Assembly (NCBI GenBank): GCA_934098525.1
Contig: CAKONZ010000006.1
Coordinates: 29,903-93,902, forward strand
DNA length: 64,000 nucleotides
Source: an uncultured Bacilli bacterium
Lineage (GTDB): Bacteria > Bacillota_I > Bacilli_A > RF39 > UBA660
Direction: 5' to 3'
Below the pieces are notes generated by a model. The model searched no databases. It worked only from the letters and a program-made list of their open reading frames with translations, and was not told the DNA's origin. Of this stretch, positions 17,320 through 25,770 are shown in pieces (position 1 is the first letter of the stretch; each line of letters opens with the position of its first letter). The translations under genes were made by a program, and so were the position numbers.

Positions 17320-19827
17320 TTAACTTGCTGTTATACTTACATCATTATATTTGCATGGTACTGGGTCAGTATTTTCATATATATAATTTGTTATAGCTTT
17401 TAACCATGTTAGCTTTGTTGTTCCTGGATATATTATACTTGTTAAACTAGGGTTTGAAGTAGTTGTTTTATAGAAAGTCCTTCTGTTAATAGATGTTACA
17501 GTGGCTGGTAATTTTACAGTTGTTAGTTTATTATTTTCAAAAGCAAATGCTCCGATAGTTTCTAGATTTGTATTGCTTAAATCTACTGATGTTAAGTCAT
17601 TATTATAGAAAGTCCTGTCATTTATTTTTTTTAGTGTGTTTGGTAATTTTAATTGTTTCATTTTATTAGCAGCAAATTCAGAAATCATTGTTATTTTAGT
17701 GTTACTTAAATCTAAATTTTCTAGTTTATTTCCAATAAATCCCGATATATTTGTTATTGTCTCTGGTAGTTTCAATTCACTTATTTGATTGTCTGAGAAT
17801 GTTCCATCAGATATATAAGTAATTTTAGTATTACTTAAATCTACTGATGTTAATTTATTGCTTGAAAACGAATCTTTTAAAATGAATTTTAATGTGTCAG
17901 GAAATTTTACTTCTTTTATTTTATTGTTTTGAAATGCAGATTGTTCTATTGAAGTAATTCTTGTATTAGTTAAGTCAAGTGATGTTAAATCGTTGTTTTT
18001 AAAACCACCAATATTATATAGTGTTGATGGTAATTTTAACTCACTTATTTCATTGTATTCAAATCCATCTAAGTTTTCTAATTCTATATTGCTTAAATCT
18101 AGTTTTTCTAACTTGTTATTACTAAATGCTGCATTGGAAATTGTTTGTAATGTTTTTGGAAATTTTAAAGCCTTTATTTTATTATTCATAAAAGCTTTAG
18201 AATCAATACTATAAAGGTTTTTATATTTAGTTAAATCAAGTGATGTTAAATTATTGTTAGCAAAAGATGATTCTCCAATCGATTTTATATTACTTGATAA
18301 TTTTAAGCTTGATATATTATTATCTTTAAATACTGCATTTGCCATATAGGTAACTTTAGTATTTGAAAAATCTACTGATGTTAAATTATTATTTGATAAA
18401 GAACCGGCAAGAGAATCTGCATTGTCTGAAAAGATAATTGTTTTTAGAGCACTATTGGTAATATTTGCTGCAAAGACAGTATAATCTAAATTACTTGTAT
18501 CTATACTAGTCATTCCTGTACATTTGAAGTTATTAAATTCTACCCATTCTTCACCCAAATCGTTAGATTGCTTTTCGATATTATAACAAGATTTAGGTAA
18601 TGCACCATCTTCATCTATTAATAAATCTATTGCATTTTCTATAAATGTGTCATCCCTTGTTAAATTGATATTTTTAGGTAAAACGATTGTTTTTATACCT
18701 CTATTTTGAAAGTCAGTTGTATTGATTGCAGTTATCTTTTTTACTGCTTCTTTTATTGATTTTTCTTCTACTGTAAGTGATAAGAATTTTTTATAAATTT
18801 TGCCATCTTCACTTGTTTCGTCATTCATTTCTGTATATATTCTTTCTAAAAGTGTTCCTGTTATATCTTTATTTAATAATGTTTCTAGTTCTAATTCTTG
18901 TATAAAGTTGTTATATTCATTTTTTGCATCAGTAACAAATTGTTCATCTGTTAAGTTGTTTTCCTTTAAGTAATCTTCATATGTTTGTCCTTCGTCTGGT
19001 GTACTTTCTTTTACATATTTTATAAAATTATTTTCATCAGCTGTGTAACTTGTTAATACTTTGCCTACTTTTGATGCTGAATAAGAAGAAGGAATTACAA
19101 GATTTGTTGCATCACAAGAAGAGCTAAAACCTGTTATTGTTGTATCATCAAAAGTAAAACATGAAGGATCGGTTGTATATCCTACATATTTTGTATCACT
19201 ATTTATATTTACTGTAAATTTGTATTGATAAACATCATTATTATCCCAATTTGAGATATCTGTATCATAGTCTATCCATGCTCTTAATCTATAAGTTGTT
19301 GTAATTGTTTCATTGCCATTTTTATGAGCATTTAGTTTGTATGCTATTTTTGTAGCGTTTGTTCTGTATAAAGAATTACCTAAATCAGAAACTTTTATAG
19401 GAGATACTACTGATATTTCTTTACCATTTTCTACTTTTGTTAAATATACTTTTATATTTTCATCTGTTAAAGCTTTTTTATCGCTATCAATACTTTTTTT
19501 TGACATATTTATTTCATAAGGAATTTGTACTCCTATTGTATCAGTTATATTAGTTTTAACATTAGATGTGACTTTAAATTCAAAATAATTATCTTCTATT
19601 ATTGCCTCATTGTCATCTTTTGGTAATGCATTATCTACTACATAACTATTAGATTGTTCTGAGTATGTCATTGTTACTTGACCTGATTTTATTGTATTAT
19701 TGTCATTAATACTTGAATTTGAATATATAAATACTGTATATGTAATACCTGTTGCTATAAGTATTAATGATAATACAAATAATAATAAAAGCATTGTCTT
19801 TCTATTTTCTTTTTTATTTTTTTCCAT
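17320..19827 (-). CDS. Surface LRR protein 2 (TasA-like N-terminus, BspA-type repeats)
   Basis: The 835-aa protein has the same order as its neighbours: charged start (MEKNKKENRK), membrane helix ending GITYTVFIYSNSS, NTIKSGQVTMTY, a beta-rich domain to about 205, a Cys pair, a helical insert with EGQTYEDYLKENNLTDEQ, and about 17 BspA-type LRRs to the end, closing with YNDVSITAS. The start follows AGGATGTGACAAT and no upstream in-frame start exists, which fixes the start for the whole family. The repeats differ from LRR proteins 1 and 3 in number and in surface residues, while both ends are conserved. It probably displays a variable binding surface outside the cell; that role is inferred. Confidence 0.8.
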   Translation of the reverse strand: MEKNKKENRKTMLLLLFVLSLILIATGITYTVFIYSNSSINDNNTIKSGQVTMTYSEQSNSYVVDNALPKDDNEAIIEDNYFEFKVTSNVKTNITDTIGVQIPYEINMSKKSIDSDKKALTDENIKVYLTKVENGKEISVVSPIKVSDLGNSLYRTNATKIAYKLNAHKNGNETITTTYRLRAWIDYDTDISNWDNNDVYQYKFTVNINSDTKYVGYTTDPSCFTFDDTTITGFSSSCDATNLVIPSSYSASKVGKVLTSYTADENNFIKYVKESTPDEGQTYEDYLKENNLTDEQFVTDAKNEYNNFIQELELETLLNKDITGTLLERIYTEMNDETSEDGKIYKKFLSLTVEEKSIKEAVKKITAINTTDFQNRGIKTIVLPKNINLTRDDTFIENAIDLLIDEDGALPKSCYNIEKQSNDLGEEWVEFNNFKCTGMTSIDTSNLDYTVFAANITNSALKTIIFSDNADSLAGSLSNNNLTSVDFSNTKVTYMANAVFKDNNISSLKLSSNIKSIGESSFANNNLTSLDLTKYKNLYSIDSKAFMNNKIKALKFPKTLQTISNAAFSNNKLEKLDLSNIELENLDGFEYNEISELKLPSTLYNIGGFKNNDLTSLDLTNTRITSIEQSAFQNNKIKEVKFPDTLKFILKDSFSSNKLTSVDLSNTKITYISDGTFSDNQISELKLPETITNISGFIGNKLENLDLSNTKITMISEFAANKMKQLKLPNTLKKINDRTFYNNDLTSVDLSNTNLETIGAFAFENNKLTTVKLPATVTSINRRTFYKTTTSNPSLTSIIYPGTTKLTWLKAITNYIYENTDPVPCKYNDVSITAS

Positions 19828-19853
19828 ATTGTCACATCCTACTATATATTTAT

Positions 19854-19882
19854 ATTTTATAATTTTTTTATATTTTTTACAA
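19854..19882 (-). promoter_or_regulatory. LRR-family promoter, copy 2
   Basis: TTGTAA (19882-19877), 17-bp spacer, TAAAAT (19859-19854) on the minus strand, followed by a leader with GTAGGATGTGACA. It matches the other three family promoters. Confidence 0.75.
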
Positions 19883-19884
19883 TA

Positions 19885-19925
19885 TAAAAATACTACTTTT
19901 TAAACTTTCGTCTATAAGTAGTATT
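19885..19925 (-). terminator. Terminator of LRR protein gene 3
   Basis: AATACTACTT and AAGTAGTATT form a 10-bp stem with a loop containing ATAGACGAAAGTTT and a U-tract in the minus direction. It is a clear homologue of the element after LRR gene 2. Confidence 0.8.
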
Positions 19926-19936
19926 ATTTATTATTT

Positions 19937-21910
19937 TTAACTTGCTGTTATACTTACACCATTATATGTATATGGTGGAAGATGTGTGGTTGTACTATCT
20001 TCTCCGCCTATAGCCCAATCCCAATCAAGAGCTGTTGTTCCTGGGTATATTATACTTTTAAGATTAGGATTAGATTTTGTTGTTGTGCTAGAGTTTTCAC
20101 TTTTAAAGAATGAACGTAATCCTAATGATGTAACTGTACTTGGTAATTTAATAGTTGTTAAATTATGACCAGCAAAAGCATCTCGGCCAATAGATTCCAA
20201 AACTGTATTACTTAAATCTAATGTTTTTAAGCCTCCCGCGGCTGAAATCCACGTGTCAAAATTGAATGCTTCTTCTCCAATTGACTTAATAGTGCTTGGA
20301 AATTCTATATTTGAAATTTGATTTCCATCAAAAGCATAATCTCCTATAGTTTCAAGATTAGCTGGTAATATTACACTTGCAAGTTGGTTATTACGGAAAA
20401 CAAATCTTTTGATTTCAGTGATCTTAGTATTCTTTAGATCTATTGTAGTTAATTTATTTCTTGCAAATGCATATTCTCCAATAATTTCAAGAGTTGATGG
20501 TAAAACTGCTGTTTCTATATCGTAAAATGCAGGATATTCTGCAGGATATAATTTATCTCCTGGTTCTATTTCAGTAATATTTTTATCACTTAAATCCAAA
20601 TTTTTTATTCCTCTACATTTAAATTTCTTCATTATTGTTCCATTCATATCAAGACATGCATTTGGTAAATGACCATTTGTATCCACTAACAAGTCCAATT
20701 TATTGTTTTTAAATGTATCGCTGTTTGTTAATTTTATGTTGTCTGGTAATATAACGGTTTTTATATTTCTATTTTGAAAATCTGTTGTAGCTATTTCTGT
20801 TACTTTATAGTTATTATATATTGCTTTTGTTTCTACATTCATGGTAAATATTTTTGAATATATTGCATATTCTTCACTACTTGGATCTTGTAATACATTA
20901 TATATATCTGCAACTTGAGAGCCTAGTTCTTCATCATCGGTTTCATTTATATCTCTGCCAATATAGGAATCAAATAAATCTGTTATTCCTTTAAGGCCTT
21001 CTTTTGCTTCTGCTATTACTTGTTCATCTGTTAAGTTATTTGCTGTTAGATAATCTTCATATGTTTGTCCTTCTTCTAAAAGATCATTTTTCCATACTTT
21101 AATCCATTCTTCTTCGTTTGCTGTATAACTTAATAATACTTGTCCCATTTTCTTTGTTGTATATGTGCTTGGTACAATAATGTTTGTTGCACTACAAGTT
21201 GAAGAGAATCCTGTTATTTTTTTGCCACCATTTCCATCATCCTCAAATGTAAAGCAAGCTGGATCTGTTGTGTATCCTACATATTTTGTATCACTATTTA
21301 TATTTACTGTGAATTTGTATTGATATTTATTATCTTCACTCCACGTTGATGCATCTGTTAAAATATCTATCCATGCTCTTAATCTATAAGTAGTTGATAT
21401 TGTTTCGTTACCATTTTTGTGTAAATTAAGCTTATATGCAAGTTTTGTTGCATTTTCTCTATATAGTGAGTTTCCTAATTCTGATATTTTGATTGGTGGT
21501 GTTACCGCTACTTCTTTTCCATCTTCTACTTTTGTTAGGTATACTTTTATATTTTCTTCTTGTAGTTGTTGTTTTCCTTCTTCAACTGGTTTTGATGAAA
21601 TATTTATTTCATATGGTATTTGTATTCCTAATGAATCGGTAGCATTTGTTTTAGCACTTGATGTTACTGTAAATTCAAAGTAGTTGGGATCATTTACTGC
21701 TTCTGAATCGAATTTTGGTAGTGCTTTGTCTAGAACATAACTATTTGATTGTTCTATGTATGTCATTGTTACTTGTCCTGATTTTACGGTATTATCATTT
21801 GCATTTGATGTATAGCTAAATACTGCATATGTCAATCCAGATATGATAAGTACAAATACTATTACAAGTATTGACATGATTATTGGTTTTTTATAACCTT
21901 TATTTTCCAT
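19937..21910 (-). CDS. Surface LRR protein 3 (TasA-like N-terminus, BspA-type repeats)
   Basis: This is the shortest paralogue, 657 aa from MENKGYKK at 21910. The signal/anchor region and first 200 residues are almost the same as LRR protein 1 (GLTYAVFSYTSNAN, NTVKSGQVTMTY). It shares a 224-bp identical DNA block with gene 1 over the helical insert. Only about seven BspA-type repeats follow (for example LDLSDKNITEI, TKITEIKRFVFRNNQ), then the family tail LPPYTYNGVSITAS. The difference in repeat number between sister genes suggests gain or loss of repeats by recombination. Location is inferred to be extracellular; the binding partner is unknown. Confidence 0.8.
   Translation of the reverse strand: MENKGYKKPIIMSILVIVFVLIISGLTYAVFSYTSNANDNTVKSGQVTMTYIEQSNSYVLDKALPKFDSEAVNDPNYFEFTVTSSAKTNATDSLGIQIPYEINISSKPVEEGKQQLQEENIKVYLTKVEDGKEVAVTPPIKISELGNSLYRENATKLAYKLNLHKNGNETISTTYRLRAWIDILTDASTWSEDNKYQYKFTVNINSDTKYVGYTTDPACFTFEDDGNGGKKITGFSSTCSATNIIVPSTYTTKKMGQVLLSYTANEEEWIKVWKNDLLEEGQTYEDYLTANNLTDEQVIAEAKEGLKGITDLFDSYIGRDINETDDEELGSQVADIYNVLQDPSSEEYAIYSKIFTMNVETKAIYNNYKVTEIATTDFQNRNIKTVILPDNIKLTNSDTFKNNKLDLLVDTNGHLPNACLDMNGTIMKKFKCRGIKNLDLSDKNITEIEPGDKLYPAEYPAFYDIETAVLPSTLEIIGEYAFARNKLTTIDLKNTKITEIKRFVFRNNQLASVILPANLETIGDYAFDGNQISNIEFPSTIKSIGEEAFNFDTWISAAGGLKTLDLSNTVLESIGRDAFAGHNLTTIKLPSTVTSLGLRSFFKSENSSTTTKSNPNLKSIIYPGTTALDWDWAIGGEDSTTTHLPPYTYNGVSITAS
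20825..21048. repeat. 224-bp identical block, copy 2 (in LRR gene 3)
   Basis: This is the identical partner of 16118-16341. The sequence just outside on either side differs between the genes. Confidence 0.9.
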
Positions 21911-21935
21911 ATTTTCACATCCTATCATAATATAT

Positions 21936-21964
21936 ATTTTATCTTTTTTTATTATTTTTTACAA
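21936..21964 (-). promoter_or_regulatory. LRR-family promoter, copy 3
   Basis: TTGTAA (21964-21959), 17-bp spacer, TAAAAT (21941-21936) on the minus strand, with the leader ATATATTATGATAGGATGTG. Confidence 0.75.
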
Positions 21965-21965
21965 G

Positions 21966-21994
21966 AAAAAATACAGAAATATTTTCTGTATTTT
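21966..21994 (-). terminator. Terminator of pheST
   Basis: AAATACAGAAA and TTTCTGTATTT arms with six U after them in the minus direction, overlapping the pheT stop codon. Confidence 0.85.
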
Positions 21995-24365
21995 ATGATC
22001 TTATTGAAATGTTTAACTTTTCGCATACTTCTTTTATTATCTTATTAAATAAGTCATTGATTTCATTATCTAATAATGTTTTAGTTGGATCTTCAAATGT
22101 TAAAGTATATGACATTGATTTATATCCTTTTTCTATATTGGTTCCTTCATATATATCAAATAATTCTACACTTTTTAGAAGTTTTCCTCCAGATTTTTTT
22201 ATTTCTTTTGTTATTTCTTCGTTTGTTTGATCTTTTCTTACTACTAGTGATAGATCTTTTTCTATATTTGGATATTTACTTGCTTCTTTATATTTTAATG
22301 GTTTAATTGTTTTTTGATATAGTTTAGTAAGAGATATTTCAAATAAGTATATATCGTCTTTACTAATTGTTGGATGTATTTTTCCTATTATACCTATTTC
22401 CTCTTTATCTAATATTATTTTTGCTGTTATTCCATTATGCATGTCTTTTACTTCTGTTTTTATGTAAGAGTATCTGTTTTTAAAACCTAGATAGTCTAAT
22501 AGGTTTTCAAGGATACCTTTATCAAAATAGAAATCTACTTTTATACTTTGATTATTCCATGTATTTGTTATGTAGTTTCCTTTCATTAAAGCAGATATTT
22601 TTATATCTTCTTTATATGAAGCATCATAGGTTTTACTTATTTCATATATTAGGACATCTTCTACTTTTCTAGCTTTATTATATTCATATATATTAAGTAA
22701 TGATGGGAGAATACTGGTTCTGATAACTGATTTATCAATACTCATTGGATTTGGTAAAGTAATTTGTTCTTTTTCTTCATATCTAAATGATTTTGCCATA
22801 TTAGGAGATGTTAAAGTATAGGTTTTTACTTCATTTAATCCAAGTGTTCTTAATCTCTTTGATGCTTGTTTTCTAAGTAATACATCTTTTAAATATTTTC
22901 CTGTTTTAACAGGTACTTTTGGTAATGTTGATTTTAAATTATCATATCCATATAATCTTACTATTTCTTCTGCTATATCATTTACATTTGGATCTATATC
23001 TAATCTTCTATTAGGAATAGTTACTACAAATTTATCTTCTTTTATTTCATATGGAAAACTTAGTCTATCTAATTCTTTTTCCATATCTTCTTTACTTATT
23101 TTTATTCCAAGTAGTTTATTTACTTCGTCTTCTTTGAATTCTACTATTTTTTTTGTTTTATCTAATTTATCATGTTTAACTATACCTGTTAATATTTTGG
23201 CATTAGCATATTTTTCTAATAAATGACACGCTCTATTAATAGCAGATAATGTATATTCATAGTTTAAACCTTTTCCATATCTTATTGATGCTTCACTTTT
23301 TAGATTTAATCTACTAGCGGTATTTCTAATGCTTATTGGGTTAAATATTGCAGATTCTATTAAAATGTTTTTTGTTGTTTCTTCTACTTCTGTATTTTCT
23401 CCTCCCATTACTCCTGCTATACATATAGGTTTTATTCCATCTGTTATTATTATATCGTTTTTAGTTAGTTTTCTTTCTTTTTTATCTAATGTTATTATTT
23501 CTTCATTATCGTTTGCTTCTCTTACTAATATTTGTTTGTTTAGTTTGTCATAATCAAAGAAATGCATTGGTTGACCATATTCTAACATTACATAGTTTGA
23601 TATGTCTACTACATTGTTTATTGGTCTCATACCAGCACTTATTAATCTTTTTTTAATAAATTCTGGTGATTCTTTTATTTCTACATCTTTTACCATTTTA
23701 GCTAAATAGTATGGACATTTTTCTGTTTCTACTTTTAATTTGAAGTAGTCATTTATGTCTTCTTTTATTTCAGTATATCCTTCTTCTGGTAAAGTTACTT
23801 TTTTATTTAGAATTGCTGATATTTCATAAGCAAATCCTATATGATAATAACAGTCATTATTTCTATGTTTATGGACATCTAATTCATAAACTGTATCTTC
23901 TACATTTAAGTATTCTAGAGGATTTTCTCCAAGTGGAGCATTTTCTTTTAATTCATATATTCCTTTTTTGTAGTTTTCTTCTGTTTTTTCTTCTAATCCA
24001 ATTTCAGATAATGCACAAAGCATTCCTTCTGATTCTACTCCTCTTATTACACTTTTTTTAATTACAAAGTTTCCAGGTAGTTCTGCTCCTACTAAGGCTA
24101 CTATTACATATATACCTTCTCTAACATTTGGAGCACCACATACAATATTAAGTATTTTGTCTTTTACATCTACTTTGCAAACATGTAGGTGATCACTATC
24201 TGGATGAGGAATGCATTCTATTACTTTTCCAATTACTAAGTTATCAATATGATTTGTTATAACTTTTTCAACATTTACTCCAGCTTTTGTTATTTTTATT
24301 GCTAATTCTTTTGGATCTTCATGTTCTATGTCTATATAATCTTTTACCCAATTTAAACTTATCAT
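21993..24365 (-). CDS. pheT: Phenylalanine-tRNA ligase beta subunit
   Basis: This is the beta subunit of the alpha2-beta2 enzyme that charges tRNA-Phe. The 790-aa length is typical. Visible parts: N-terminal tRNA-binding (OB/EMAP-like) domain about 40-150 with HPDSDHLHVCKVDV, the B3/B4 editing region around 210-400 with RPINNVVDISNYVMLE and HFFDYDK, the B5 domain near 400-475, a catalytic-like core, and a C-terminal ferredoxin-like anticodon-binding domain with KYPNIEKDLSLVV (about 700-790). The start overlaps the pheS stop as TAATG, which means coupled translation and equal subunit supply. Transcription is under the Phe T-box upstream of pheS. Confidence 0.97.
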   Translation of the reverse strand: MISLNWVKDYIDIEHEDPKELAIKITKAGVNVEKVITNHIDNLVIGKVIECIPHPDSDHLHVCKVDVKDKILNIVCGAPNVREGIYVIVALVGAELPGNFVIKKSVIRGVESEGMLCALSEIGLEEKTEENYKKGIYELKENAPLGENPLEYLNVEDTVYELDVHKHRNNDCYYHIGFAYEISAILNKKVTLPEEGYTEIKEDINDYFKLKVETEKCPYYLAKMVKDVEIKESPEFIKKRLISAGMRPINNVVDISNYVMLEYGQPMHFFDYDKLNKQILVREANDNEEIITLDKKERKLTKNDIIITDGIKPICIAGVMGGENTEVEETTKNILIESAIFNPISIRNTASRLNLKSEASIRYGKGLNYEYTLSAINRACHLLEKYANAKILTGIVKHDKLDKTKKIVEFKEDEVNKLLGIKISKEDMEKELDRLSFPYEIKEDKFVVTIPNRRLDIDPNVNDIAEEIVRLYGYDNLKSTLPKVPVKTGKYLKDVLLRKQASKRLRTLGLNEVKTYTLTSPNMAKSFRYEEKEQITLPNPMSIDKSVIRTSILPSLLNIYEYNKARKVEDVLIYEISKTYDASYKEDIKISALMKGNYITNTWNNQSIKVDFYFDKGILENLLDYLGFKNRYSYIKTEVKDMHNGITAKIILDKEEIGIIGKIHPTISKDDIYLFEISLTKLYQKTIKPLKYKEASKYPNIEKDLSLVVRKDQTNEEITKEIKKSGGKLLKSVELFDIYEGTNIEKGYKSMSYTLTFEDPTKTLLDNEINDLFNKIIKEVCEKLNISIRS

Positions 24366-25411
24366 TAGTTAGACTCCTTTCTATCAAAAGTTTTTAATTC
24401 TCTTAAGTCTGTATTATAGAATGTTCTAATATCATTGATTCCATATTTTAACATTGCTAATCTTTCTGCTCCAAAGCCAAAAGCAAATCCTGTCCATTCT
24501 TTTGGATCATAGTTACAGTTTCTTAATACGTTTGGATGTACCATTCCTGCACCACTAACAGTTATCCATCCTGTATTTTTACATATTGAACATCCTTTTC
24601 CATGACAGGCAAAACAACTTATATCTGTTTCTACAGATGGTTCTGTAAATTGATAATAACTAGGTCTAAATCTTGTTATGCAGTCTTCTCCAAATAAACG
24701 TTTTGCTATAAGATCAAATGTTCCTTTTAAGTCTGATAAAGAGATATCTTTATCTATAAGTAGTCCTTCTATTTGCATAAATTGATGAGAATGAGTTGCA
24801 TCATCATCATCTCTTCTGTATGTTTTTCCAGGACAAATCATTCTGATTGGTGTTTTACCATTTCCTTCTAACATTGTACGAACTTGAACTGGTGATGTTT
24901 GACTTCTTAAAAGTATTTTTTCATCTTCTATATAGAACGTATCTTGAGCATCTCTTGCTGGATGATGTTTTGGTATATTTAATAATTCAAAGTTGTATTT
25001 GTCTTCTTCTATTTCTGGTCCATCTACTACATCATATCCCATAGACATAAATACTTCTTCTACTTCTTCAATTATTTTTTCTAATATATTAGGAGATCCT
25101 GTGTTTATTTTTGTAGCAGGTAATGTTACATCTATTTCTTCTTCTTTTATTTTTTGTTTTATTATTTCTTCTTCAAATTTATTTTTCTTTTCTTCTATTT
25201 TTTCATTGATAAAGTTTTTTAAGTCATTTAATGATTTTCCAAACTCTTTCTTTTCTTCTTGAGATAGACTTCCCATCATACTGGCAATTTTTGTAATTGG
25301 ACCTTTTTTTCCTAAATATTCCGTTCTAATGATGTTTAATTCATTTAGATTAAATGTATTATTTAATTTTTCTTCTAATTTTTCTTTTATATTTTTGATT
25401 TCTTCTCTCAT
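24365..25411 (-). CDS. pheS: Phenylalanine-tRNA ligase alpha subunit
   Basis: This is the catalytic subunit of PheRS. The 348-aa protein starts at MREEIKNI (25411), where AAAGGAGG lies upstream; the longer reading to 25444 runs into the T-box terminator. It has an N-terminal coiled-coil (1-90) that touches the tRNA, and a class II catalytic core with HPARDAQDTFYI, LLRSQTSPVQVR, CPGKTYRRDDDDATH (motif 2) and GFAFGFGAERLAMLKYG (motif 3). A small Cys cluster, CFACHGKGCSICKNTGW, is visible near 265-281 and is known in some bacterial PheS proteins as a possible metal site. It is the first gene of the T-box-controlled pheST operon. Confidence 0.97.
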   Translation of the reverse strand: MREEIKNIKEKLEEKLNNTFNLNELNIIRTEYLGKKGPITKIASMMGSLSQEEKKEFGKSLNDLKNFINEKIEEKKNKFEEEIIKQKIKEEEIDVTLPATKINTGSPNILEKIIEEVEEVFMSMGYDVVDGPEIEEDKYNFELLNIPKHHPARDAQDTFYIEDEKILLRSQTSPVQVRTMLEGNGKTPIRMICPGKTYRRDDDDATHSHQFMQIEGLLIDKDISLSDLKGTFDLIAKRLFGEDCITRFRPSYYQFTEPSVETDISCFACHGKGCSICKNTGWITVSGAGMVHPNVLRNCNYDPKEWTGFAFGFGAERLAMLKYGINDIRTFYNTDLRELKTFDRKESN

Positions 25412-25424
25412 AAAAATCCTCCTT

Positions 25425-25600
25425 TTAATAAAAAAACAATTCATCCAAAGGACGAATTGTTCGTGGTACCACCTTTTTTTATAGTTATTACTATCTCAAA
25501 CTTTTAACGCAAGTTTACGTTTTGACTAAAGAGTGAATTCATAAGTTATTATTTTAAAAGTTTTCACCAACCACTTTTTCTCTAAAAAATAATATTATAC
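25425..25600 (-). promoter_or_regulatory. T-box leader specific for phenylalanine
   Basis: The leader of pheST contains the T-box core AAGGTGGTACCACG (25475-25462), followed by a terminator stem (25461-25430) that competes with it. Upstream, AGAGAAAAAGTGG and GGTGAAAAC-like stem I elements are seen at about 25583-25555, and the specifier loop GAATTCACTC places the Phe codon TTC at 25537-25535. Uncharged tRNA-Phe would bind the specifier and T-box and allow read-through. Confidence 0.92.
25430..25461 (-). terminator. T-box terminator upstream of pheS
   Basis: ACAATTCGTCC and GGATGAATTGT arms with a 3-nt loop, followed by seven U in the minus direction, directly after the T-box core. Confidence 0.9.
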
Positions 25601-25669
25601 TTATTACTATTTTCTTATTATTGCCAATTACAGTGTTATTCTAACATATTTTTTTATTTTTGTGAATAT

Positions 25670-25697
25670 ATTATATAAATTTTATTGTTTTTGTCAA
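25670..25697 (-). promoter_or_regulatory. Promoter of the pheST T-box transcript
   Basis: A perfect TTGACA (25697-25692), 16-bp spacer and perfect TATAAT (25675-25670) on the minus strand. A second candidate, TTCACA-17-TAGAAT at 25666-25638, lies downstream. Confidence 0.85.
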
Positions 25698-25700
25698 TTT

Positions 25701-25718
25701 ATTACGCTGTGGCGTAAT
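25701..25718. other. Short GC-rich hairpin before the pheST promoter
   Basis: ATTACGC, TGTG, GCGTAAT forms a perfect 7-bp stem, unusual in this AT-rich DNA. The T-tract (25717-25722) is on the plus strand only, so it is not an obvious terminator for the minus-strand gene ending at 25771. It may act as a weak terminator or a protein site. Confidence 0.5.
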
Positions 25719-25770
25719 TTTTTGGTATTTTTTAGATTTTTTTACGATATATATTACTACTATTATTAGT

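Noticed and set aside
14774..21910. CRISPR-like or satellite array
   Set aside because: The periodicity is from protein-coding LRR units in frame, with no constant repeat and unique spacer pattern.
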